The notes beneath the pieces were generated by a model that saw only the letters and a list, made by a program, of their open reading frames with translations, was not told the DNA's origin and did no database searches. The translations under genes were made by a program, and so were the position numbers. From Nothopassalora personata (taxonomy: Eukaryota; Ascomycota; Dothideomycetes; Mycosphaerellales; Mycosphaerellaceae), in assembly GCA_033816765.1 (NCBI GenBank), contig CM066287.1:3100001-3164000 (forward strand): a DNA stretch of 64,000 nt. Reading direction: 5' to 3'. Of the stretch, positions 21,834-30,523 are shown piece by piece. Positions within the stretch are counted from its first letter, which is position 1. Each line of letters starts with the position of its first letter.

Positions 21834-24371
21834 ATGGACAACTCTGATCTGAGACCTCCGCCGGGGCCGCGTTCTCCCACGGGAAACCGATCACAATCAT
21901 CGCCGTCACAAGGTTCGCTTCGTAGCGAATCAAGTCTTTCCACGGCGTCCAACGAATCCAGAGAAGGAGTGGCGCAGTCTGCGAACAAAAGGTCTCCCTA
22001 TTCGCATCAGCAACCGACTGCTCGTCCGGCCACTGCGGGTGGTTTGACGCCTAGTCAAGGCTCGACTACGCTCCAGGGTGTCCCACGCCATGCGGCTCAG
22101 ACGCGAGGCTCAGTCGATGGCAGTTACAGAATGGCTTCGCCCGGGATGGCAGGCCAACAATTTGGTCATCGGGCACGGCAACATAGCCAAGGATTCTTCG
22201 AACCTTCTCTACCACATGCTACTGCAAACAACAATGGCTTGAGCGCGTCACAGATTGCTGCTCAGGCAGCGATGCATCATGTATCGCCACCTCCATCGCA
22301 AAGGGGCCAGGAACGCAAACGTTCGTATCCCAGTCTGGCACCGATCAACACTGCAGGACATCATGGAAGCCGGCGACCAAGTGATAACCACAGTGCTCAG
22401 GTGTCCACGACAGGACTTTCGTATAGCAACGGTACGGTAGGAGGCAATAGACTAGCGGCGACAGCGGCAGCCAATGTTGCATTCCCTAATGGCAGAAGTC
22501 CTCTACCTTCGCCGGTCGTGCCGCCTGCGCCACTCCCATTGGCCTTCGCACTCGGTCCACCGCCCGACAAAGAGCCAAAAAGCAAGGGCTCCAAGATGAA
22601 GCTTTTCAAGCCAAAGAACGCTGCGCTTTCCAAGGACAAGGAGAGCAAAGCACCATCGGCATTTACATCTCCTGCGAAAGCACCTTCGACTTCGAACTTC
22701 CTGCGCCCTGGCTTTGCCAATGCTTCCACGACCAGCCTGGTAGATCCAATTTCGGCGGCCAGCTCCATATACTCTTCAGCAAATGCTTCCACGTCAACAC
22801 TTGTTCCGGCCATTTCCGAAAAAGACAAGGAGAAAAGGCATCACTTTCTGTCGCGTCAGAAACATAAGCTTCGGGATGAACCTGCACAATTACCTCTGTC
22901 GTCTGCGCATTCTAATTCGCACGCTACGAATCCAGACAAGCCGCAGCCGCTGTACTCTTTCGCTCCGGACTTGCCTGGGCCCAGCACATTTGCGAAGTCC
23001 ATGTCAGGCTTCGACCTCCGGCATGGCGGCAGAGCGTTGTGGGAGAAGAAGAAAGAGGAAAAGGCTGCGGCTGCAGCGGCGAACTTGAATACTCAGATCT
23101 CCTCCACCACGTCCATAGGAACAGCCGATCAATATCTTGGACCCAGTAGCTATGACCACACGCTCACTGGACCACCCTCGACCAATGCTAGTGTTTTCGC
23201 GTTTCCCTCCGAGACGACCCTACCCGTGACGGCTCAGGCTTTCAGCAACATCGGCGCACAAATGGGACTTCCAGGGATAGGGCCCGATGATGCATGGCCA
23301 CTACTCAAAGCACGACTGCTCAATTTGTTTACGGGAGAGAACTTGCGAACACCAATCGAGGACTTCAATGCTTTGGTCAGCGTTCATGTGCGGCGATGCA
23401 TACAACGCCGATCACCAGTCGTGTTGGTGGAGGATGTTCGGGAGCTTCTACAAACTGGCTTCAGTTCTCTTGCTCAAACTTTAAGAACGATACCCGACGA
23501 CAGGCTCGTCACTAATCTAGTAGAAATGTGGATAGGCGTCTACGGCGCTATACTGCCTTTCCTCCAGGCTGTCTTTCTACCCTTGGACCTGGAATTTAAA
23601 GGCAAAGGTAACCTCATGACAGCGCGAGAAGCGCAGGAGTTTTGGGGCGCCATACCAGAATCACTCAAGCTCGAAGACCGACCATCGTCCGCTGGGCGCT
23701 CAGGCCGGACGCCAAACCTCGCTGATGAACTCGAGATCAGACGCATCACCTTGATAGCTTTCAGAGATACTGTGATCTTGCCGAAGCACGAAGGCCTGAT
23801 GAACATCTTCAGCAGACTATCGCTCGACAACATCAATGCCGGAGTCTCACCAGAAGCTGCGCCGAAGGGGCGGGAGCATGCTCGGAGTGACCCTGCGACA
23901 ACGGGCGCGGAACGACCAGGCACTGCGGGCAGCCTGAGTCCTGGTCTCAGCAGTTTCAATTCACAAGGCTCGACACTTCTCGACGCTGCGAGCAATTCTT
24001 CGGGAGGAGCCATGAGCCTCGCCAGTCGAAGCCGAGCGACATCGAACACATCAGCGGGAAGCTTCGGCACGAGCATGCCACATCTAAACTCACCATTGGG
24101 TGGGCCTGGATCCTTCAGCGCTACTAGCCAACCGCAAGCATCGCCAGTACCGCTCGCAGATCCTGCAAAGGTCACAGAGACGGTAGCCCGGATGCTACAG
24201 TGTCTTTACGTGCTTGCATCCTGCCAGACGGGAGACGTGGCGCAGGGTAATGTTGAGCGCTTGACGGAAGCGCTGAAGTACAATTGGCTGGGTAGGGGCC
24301 GCATCGGTCGGGATAGGAGAGGCTGGGTAGGTATGAAGGCCGGTCAGAGGGTTGGGCTTGTAGGAGCGTGA
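21834..24371 (+). CDS. HbrB/PRR5-Bit61-like TORC2 subunit, 845 aa
   Basis: Intron-free frame from ATG 21834. The first ~450 residues are disordered and Ser/Pro rich, with a basic patch (KSKGSKMKLFKPKN). The HbrB domain runs from about residue 460 to 670: DAWPLLKARLLNLFTGENLR, then RSPVVLVEDVRELLQTGF, then a hydrophobic LVEMWIGVYGAILPFLQAVF helix, and ELEIRRITLIAFRDTVILP. This order is that of HbrB (hyperbranching) proteins, the fungal relatives of yeast Bit61 and metazoan PRR5/Protor, which are peripheral subunits of TOR complex 2 controlling polarity and membrane stress responses. A Ser-rich linker and a short helical LQCLYVLASCQ tail follow. It converges on RPF2 with 318 bp between the stop codons. 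Confidence 0.9.
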   Translation: MDNSDLRPPPGPRSPTGNRSQSSPSQGSLRSESSLSTASNESREGVAQSANKRSPYSHQQPTARPATAGGLTPSQGSTTLQGVPRHAAQTRGSVDGSYRMASPGMAGQQFGHRARQHSQGFFEPSLPHATANNNGLSASQIAAQAAMHHVSPPPSQRGQERKRSYPSLAPINTAGHHGSRRPSDNHSAQVSTTGLSYSNGTVGGNRLAATAAANVAFPNGRSPLPSPVVPPAPLPLAFALGPPPDKEPKSKGSKMKLFKPKNAALSKDKESKAPSAFTSPAKAPSTSNFLRPGFANASTTSLVDPISAASSIYSSANASTSTLVPAISEKDKEKRHHFLSRQKHKLRDEPAQLPLSSAHSNSHATNPDKPQPLYSFAPDLPGPSTFAKSMSGFDLRHGGRALWEKKKEEKAAAAAANLNTQISSTTSIGTADQYLGPSSYDHTLTGPPSTNASVFAFPSETTLPVTAQAFSNIGAQMGLPGIGPDDAWPLLKARLLNLFTGENLRTPIEDFNALVSVHVRRCIQRRSPVVLVEDVRELLQTGFSSLAQTLRTIPDDRLVTNLVEMWIGVYGAILPFLQAVFLPLDLEFKGKGNLMTAREAQEFWGAIPESLKLEDRPSSAGRSGRTPNLADELEIRRITLIAFRDTVILPKHEGLMNIFSRLSLDNINAGVSPEAAPKGREHARSDPATTGAERPGTAGSLSPGLSSFNSQGSTLLDAASNSSGGAMSLASRSRATSNTSAGSFGTSMPHLNSPLGGPGSFSATSQPQASPVPLADPAKVTETVARMLQCLYVLASCQTGDVAQGNVERLTEALKYNWLGRGRIGRDRRGWVGMKAGQRVGLVGA

Positions 24372-24689
24372 AGGAATTGCTGGTCGGTCTTGGATAGCAG
24401 ATGCGGTCTCAATATTGGATAACCTGGGAATGTCGCTTTGGATACGGCATTGATCCTGTGGATCGGGAGTGATGATAATACGCTGTGATGATGGATTGGG
24501 AAAAGTCCTGGGCCTGACAGCATGCAATCGAGCTGTCGGTAGTCCTCTCTTGGTATAAGCGATCGAATACTTCGTAATTGACTTTCATTATCTGTACAAT
24601 TTTGCCTTCCAGACGGAGGATCCGTCCAACGCCACGCTAAGAACGCCAGCACACGAAGCCAGACAAATGCAACAATCGATGGTCGTAGC

Positions 24690-25732
24690 TCAGACCTTCG
24701 CCTTCTTACCCGAGGGCAGTGAGACGCCACCATCTTCTGATGCACCACGCACAGCATCGTCGAAGTTGTCATCCACAACATCCTGACTGCGCTTCAGACC
24801 CTTCATCTTGCGCGTCTGCAGCTGGCTGAGATCTTGCCTGCCCATGTGGATGCGGCCGACCTTGTCACCAATCGTGTCCGTCTCGATGTTCTTCTTCGTC
24901 TTGGCCTGCAAGCACCCATTAGCGTCAACCATCGTTCCACGACGACAAGGATCCTCACCTCCAACGTCTTCGGCCTCTGCATCGCCGCCTTCCACAACTC
25001 CGGATCGGGCTCCCTCGTCCTCCCCACGCGGAAATCTATCCGCGGACCCATCTCTTCCACATCAACCTTGACATTCACACCTCCGCCCTTCTTCGTCTTG
25101 ATCAAGTAACATCGCATGTGGATCTGCGGCTTGACATTCTCGTTCTGTTCCTCGTCCACCGAGAAGTGGATCATGTACTGCAGACCCTCGACATCCACAT
25201 TCGTCACATCCGGCCCCTTGAACAGGTCGAGGAACATACTCTTCGCTTGGGTGTAAGCATTCGCAGTAGGCGATTCGAAGGCGCTCCCGGAGAAGGCGAG
25301 AAGTGGCTTCAGGCCGACGGCGGCTTTGGCGTTCTTGAACTGCGATAACGATCGGAAGGTGTCTGGGTCCACGAGCAGCTCGAGCATGTCGAGGACTTTG
25401 AAATCGAACGTGCGGACGAGTGTCATGGCGTGGGGGCGCTTTTTGCTGTGGCTTCCGTAGACCATGAGCGAGGCGTCGTTTTTGTCGGAGAAGAATTCGA
25501 GGGAGGAGGCATCTTCGAAGGGGTGGATGCTGTTTTTCTTGTCGAACTTGATGCAGAGCGGTCGCTTGAGGGAGTGGAGGTCTTTGAGGGCGAGTTGGAG
25601 CAGGTCGCTGGTGGTGGTGTATCTTAGGAAGAGGGTTGTTCGCGGGTTCTCGATGTTCTGGGGGCCTTTGTTTTCGAGGTAGCGTTTGGTGCGCGCGTTC
25701 TTGGGCTTGATCTCGCGGAGGGCGAAAGACAT
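24690..25732 (-). CDS. RPF2: Ribosome production factor 2 (Brix domain), 329 aa
   Basis: Two exons, 25732-24959 and 24905-24690, with a 53-bp GTGAGG...CAG intron. Splicing joins RPKTLE to AKTKKNIETD and gives 329 residues, the usual RPF2 length. The frame is open upstream, but ATG 25732 begins the conserved MSFALREIKPKNARTKRYLE start. The Brix domain follows, with FLRYTTTSDLLQLALKDL and KKNSIHPFED blocks. The C-terminal tail is Lys-rich (KTKKN, RKMKGLKRS, GKKAKV), as expected for nucleolar targeting. RPF2 with RRS1 recruits the 5S RNP to the pre-60S particle. It is divergent from the glutaredoxin gene, with 308 bp between start codons. Confidence 0.95.
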
Positions 25733-26040
25733 TGTCGCGAGTGTATCTGGATGTGTGTGCGCAATGATGCGCTGGGATGTCGGTAGCAGAGAGATTGTGC
25801 TCCAGCAGAAGGCAGAACGCCCGAAGCTAAAGAAAATGTTAAGCGAGGACCTCTGGGTGTTAGAAAGATTAGCCGGCTTATCTGATTCGTTAGAAATCAC
25901 GTCTTGCTCTGCTTGCTCTGTTGTTCGAACATCTACACAACACATCCATCATACCAGCAAAGACGCATACCATTCGACAGCCTCACCGATATCGATATCG
26001 AAACACCGCCACCATTCCAATCACCAACAGAATCGCGGCC
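25733..26040. promoter_or_regulatory. Shared divergent promoter of RPF2 and glutaredoxin
   Basis: 308 bp between two opposed ATGs. Both promoters must lie here. No individual factor site is assigned. Confidence 0.6.
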
Positions 26041-26999
26041 ATGTCAGGCAAGTCGATGCGACTCCCGGCGCATTGTTCGTCAGCGTCATAACTAATTCAC
26101 ATTCAGGCCCAACCTGCACCATGCAGACGGTGGCGAGCGAGGCGGAATTCGAGGACAAGATTGCAGCTTTACCACCAACATGCCTCTCTGTCATCTACTT
26201 CAACGCCGACTGGGCGGAGCCATGCCAGAAGATGGGCACCTTCCTCGACACCCTTGCCGCCACATACGAGCAAACCACCCCGCCACGGATAGCCTTCCTG
26301 TCACTCGACGCCGAGGAGTTCCAAGACATCAGCGAAAAGTACAACGTCACCCAGGTGCCCTTCATCGCACTGCAGGAAGACGGCAAGATACTTGAGAAGA
26401 TCATTGGCTCAGATATGACCAGAATACGGAGTGCAGTGGAGCAGCATGCTGGGGCGGGCGTGGGCGGAGACAGCTTGCCACCAGCGCAGAAGGTGAACAA
26501 GGTGGAGCAGAACCAAGTACCGCAGACGAATGGTGGTGGGATGGCCAAGTACGCTCCGGGTGCTTCGGATCCAGCAACAGCACCACAGCACAGCGTCGAG
26601 CAGGTGGATGCCCCCAAATCGAAAGAGGAGCTGAATCAGAGACTATCGGAGTTGGTCAAGGCTGCGCCAGTCATGTTGTTCATGAAGGGCACACCATCAG
26701 CACCACAGTGTGGATTCAGCCGGCAGACCGTGAGCATTCTTAGGGAGAAGGGCGTTAGATACGGCTTCTTTAATATATTGGCCGATGACGAGGTTCGACA
26801 AGGCTTGAAGGAGTTCAGCGAATGGCCGACGTTTCCGCAGGTGTACGTGGATGGTGAGCTTGTCGGCGGCCTTGATATTGTAAGTTCTCAGAAACACTAT
26901 GGGATTGATGCAATGTACTCACTGAATTCTGTACAGCTCAAGGAGGAGTTCGAGAACGATCCAGACTTCCTCAAGGACTACACGGTAGCAAAGAAATAA
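26041..26999 (+). CDS. Monothiol glutaredoxin, Trx-Grx (CGFS) type, 280 aa
   Basis: Three exons: 26041-26047, 26107-26879 and 26937-26999. Intron 1 is 59 bp with a GC donor (GCAAGT), an ACTAAT branch site and a CAG acceptor. Intron 2 is 57 bp (GTAAGT...CAG), a multiple of three, so the unspliced frame stays open; splicing joins GGLDI to LKEEFEND. The total is 843 nt. An N-terminal thioredoxin-like domain carries WAEPC in place of WCGPC, the degenerate redox site of the Grx3/Grx4 family. After a ~50-residue linker comes the glutaredoxin domain with the CGFS iron-sulfur ligand motif (codons at 26709-26720) and WPTFPQVYVDGELVGG glutathione-binding block. These proteins bind [2Fe-2S] clusters and signal iron status to nuclear repressors. 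An alternative start is the in-frame ATG at 26121. Confidence 0.93.
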
Positions 27000-27416
27000 T
27001 TCGATCCCGGCATTCATACCATTCACACCCATGATACCAACTTATGAGATACGGAGCAAGAATTGAAGTGGATGAAGGTCAGAGCGGGAACTCCAGTATT
27101 GGCTAGTGACATAGGTATGCTACACAGCAAGCTTCCTTGTTGCTCACACTATCGTACATCCATCATCCATACGACCAAGACTGCAGGTCGTTACGCGGCA
27201 GAACTCCTGAAACATCAACAGCTCCAATGCAACTCAGCTGCATTTCACACTGCTACTCTTCACATTGCACCTCTGATACACTGAAGTCGGCCAGCACCCA
27301 TCCACATACGGCGCAGATCCCCAGGACAGGACTGGTCTGATGTCGCCGTCGATTGTCCTGTTACAAACTGAACATCATCGTCAGCAGGAACTCACTCGTT
27401 GTAACAGAAGCTGCCT
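27000..27416. other. Intergenic, 417 bp between convergent genes
   Basis: Downstream regions of the glutaredoxin and the small secreted-like protein. Nothing recognised. Confidence 0.5.
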
Positions 27417-27990
27417 TCACGAACCCAGAAACACACTGGCTCCAGACGATGGTCTATGATAAACTTGACCATCAATGACTCGGAACTGATACTCAGAGTA
27501 GCCCTCATCCGCCACAACACTGTAGGCAACCCCGTGCATGTCTCCCTGCAGACGAAGTCTTTCTCGGCTGCCCGTATTCCCATTAATAGCACCCGGCTCA
27601 CTCACAATAGGCGGTACACCAACCCCATACGCTTCTCCACCTACATCGAGTTGTAGAGCAACATACTCGCCACCGGAGCCTTCAAAATTACTGAGGCTCG
27701 CGTTGAGATACACTGAAAGAACCCAGTCAGCCACGACGTCCCTGCACCATCAACGGAGAACCCTTGCGCTGACCTGGACTTCCCGCACAAGTAGCGGGAT
27801 CGTCCCCGACAAGGAGTAAGACGTCAGAGGTGCCGTTCTGGACGGCTGTGAGGGATAGGTTCGTGCGGGTTTCCCCCGCGCCCTTTGTCATGAGGAGGGT
27901 GAAGCGCTGGTTCTGGGCCGTGAGGTTAGGATCTTGGTGCGCTGTGGCGATTGCTAGGGCTGACGTGAAGAGGTGGCGTCGTCGTCGCAT
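27417..27990 (-). CDS. Small, possibly secreted protein, 170 aa
   Basis: Two exons, 27990-27774 and 27712-27417, with a 61-bp GTCAGC...CAG intron that has a GCTGAC branch site. The spliced length is 513 nt, divisible by three, and joins CAGSP to VYLNASLSNF. The ATG at 27990 begins MRRRRHLFTSALAIATA, a short basic plus hydrophobic N-terminus that could be a weak signal peptide. The body is beta-rich (QNQRFTLLMTK, TNLSLTAVQNG, LQLDVGGEAYGVGV, YQFRVIDGQV) with three N-glycosylation sequons and few cysteines. This resembles a family of small fungal extracellular beta proteins of unknown function, but I cannot name it with certainty. It could be a cell-wall or host-interaction protein; that is only an inference from its likely secretion. 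Confidence 0.8.
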
Positions 27991-28499
27991 GGTGTGCGGC
28001 TTCCTCGAGGTAGGCCGAACGAACGGGTGGGGTGATGATGTGCTAAGATGGGAGATTGGGGGAAGAAGAAAGCGTCGAAGGTACAGCGAGTACAGTAGGT
28101 TTGAATGTGCGAGTACCCACCCGGTACTTGGCTTTTTCTTCTGGGCTGTACGTACGTGCGTTGTGTGGTACGAGGAGCAACGCTTGCTGTTGCACTCTGT
28201 TGCGACACGGCAGGGAGGCCCACAATGCGAGCAGCCGCAGGACGCAAGACGGAAAAGGATCGAGGTACGAAGCTGCACGGAAATCTAGTCGTGGCAATCA
28301 AGATAGGCAAGTAAGTAACGAAGAAGCGTATCCTGCAGGACTTCTATCTTTCACTCTGCGAGCGAACAGGTAATCCAAGTCTCGGAAGGAATCACATGAG
28401 CGCACAGGTCTGACAAGCGTTCCTCGGCATGATCAGAGTGTTGGTATACGTAGCAATCCGTCATGGTATAACAATCGCGACATGGCCCTCAGATGCGTC
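27991..28499. other. Intergenic, 509 bp
   Basis: Upstream region of the small secreted-like gene and downstream region of the PI-PLC-X gene. Nothing recognised. Confidence 0.5.
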
Positions 28500-30091
28500 C
28501 TACCTCCACCCCCGGCCCCGCTGCCTTAGCAAAAGGCGACTGTTCATGGCTACAATCGTCCTAACCAAATCCCAATCGCCATCTTTGCCAACCCAGTCGC
28601 ACACAACAATGCCAACTCCACCATCACCTGGGAATGCCTCGCCACGCGCATCATCGGCACCTTTGTCGCCAACATCATGCTTCTCGCACAAGAAAGCTGT
28701 CACTGCAGGGTTCAACTTCGCAGCAATCTTCTCCGGCCAGCACCCGACCTTCCAAAAGTTCGAAGCTGACAGAAAGTTGACGTACAGTGGGCCCGCAGGA
28801 ACCGGATTCGTCTCGTCGGTAGTGTCTCCAGGAACCGGGCAGACGACTTGGCCGGCGCGCTCAAAGTGATCACAGCATAGACCAATCTTCTTCTCGATGT
28901 TCTCGGTCTCGAGCACTTCGCAAAAGTCCTGCACTCTGACGTCGCCGTGCGTGCAATCTGGGGTGTTGTACTCCCAGTTTTCTGCATTCAAAGCCCATCC
29001 TCGGCCGCCGTACTCTGACTTCAGGCGATCTGCCAGAGCGAAGCGGCGCATCAAGATGATCTTCCCACGAACTTCGCCGAGCTTCGGAATACGTGGCTCC
29101 GTATACCATTTGTTTGTATCGGCAGCATAGTGGTCGCGGAGTATGGCTGAGAGTTGTTGGTCAGTGGCGTTTCCAGGTCCCTCGCGCTTCATTGACAAAA
29201 TGACTGTCTCTGTAGGGTTCTCGCGAAGGAACTCATCGACCTCGTTCAGGAGACCACGGAACTTCTTGGGCCCGGTGAGAGAGATGGGGAAAACGCCATG
29301 CACGAGGTTGAGGCTGTCATCCTTTGCATCTTCTGGATTGCCTGGCTGCACCCGAATGTCGAAGAAGCGAACGCCATTGTTGAGCTGCTCCTTCGGTGCC
29401 ACCGCTTGGCAGCGTACAGATGGCAGGGCCTTGTGGCAAGTGGGAGAGTTGTGCGTCCCGGGGATACTGAGAGCAGAGATCTGCGTTTCGTCCTGGTGCA
29501 TATGTCAGCGCTTTGCCCTGCCGTTGCCCTGCTGTACAGTGGTTGTGGTTGAATCTAGGAATAATCCATACTCACCTCGAATTCTTTCATCCAGTTGCGT
29601 TGATCCGTGGACTCAACTATAGCCAAGAAGGATGACTGCGGCAAGTGAATAGCTGTATATTCATGTGCTGGGTTGTCCACCAAAGGCGTAAGTTTTTGTG
29701 ATGCCGCAGATGGCGTGGGAGTGTCGATGCGCCATCTTCCAGGTCCATCACCGTGTACAGTCAGTCGCAGAATATCGTCCGGCTTGCGCTCACTGGCCTT
29801 GATGTCGGTCTTGTGAGTGGTAAAGGGTTCCATCCGGACATCTGCTTCCTCTCGCGCGTAACTCTCAGCCTTTTCGCCGAGCTGCGCATGAGAAGGTGCT
29901 CCACCCGTGACATTACTCATGAGGTTGGTGGTCATGTTGGAGAAGTTCTTGGTCATATTACCAACACTGAATCCAGAACCTCGCCGACCTTCTTGAGAGC
30001 CATTTTGCGAGTTTGCACTTTCATACCGCTCAACCACCTTGATTGTGAGCGGCTGTGCCGTGAGGTTGCGCACTGTGATCGGAGCTGACAT
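28500..30091 (-). CDS. PI-PLC X-domain phosphodiesterase with N-terminal extension, 502 aa
   Basis: Two exons, 30091-29576 and 29492-28500, joined across an 83-bp intron (GTGAGT donor, CTGAC branch, CACCAG acceptor). The splice connects NWMKEFE to DETQISALSIPGTHNS, putting both parts in one frame. The C-terminal ~330 residues form a PI-PLC X-type TIM barrel: SIPGTHNS carries the first catalytic His, FFDIRV a strand with acidic metal or substrate residues, and NLVHGVF the second His. Enzymes of this type cleave phosphatidylinositol or GPI. There is no Y, C2 or EF-hand domain and no signal peptide, so it is closer to bacterial-type PI-PLCs than to eukaryotic signalling PLC. The first 172 residues (ITVRNLTAQPLTIKVVERYE, then sequon-rich NMTTNLMSNVTGG) form a separate beta domain. 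Confidence 0.9.
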
Positions 30092-30523
30092 TGTCGTTGT
30101 TAGCAGAAGCTCAAAATTGGGTGTGAAGTGGAAGCACCTACTGAGCGCATACGTACCTGCATGTTCTGGGAAAGGTCGAGACCATTGGCACAGGTGAAGA
30201 GGGTGGAGCATGATCGACACGGGGATCGTGGTAGCTTTTGGCCGAGCTGTCCAAGCATTGGCTGCGGCATCTGTAGTGAGTGTCTGATTGGCAATTGTAC
30301 GTGGAAGTGGTATATGGGTTGCCAGTGTACGTATCCATCGATGGCATCTGCTTGGTCGTGAGAGAATGTCAATCAAGCTCACAAGAGTGTACGCTGTGAG
30401 CTTCATCTAGATATGCTTGCGATAATCATGCTTTGAAGCTATCATCTACTGAGCAATTGCCTCTTCTTTGGTTGCAATCCTACGTCTCGCCTAGCCGACA
30501 TGGCCTACCCTGACAGGCTCTTC
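30092..30523. other. Intergenic, 432 bp
   Basis: Upstream region of the PI-PLC-X gene; the frame stays open to an ATG at 30406 but that part has no coding character. Nothing else recognised. Confidence 0.5.

Noticed and set aside
25686..26040. Upstream extension of the glutaredoxin frame
   Set aside because: It starts at a TTG, covers the divergent promoter and 5' leader, and has no glutaredoxin-like sequence.
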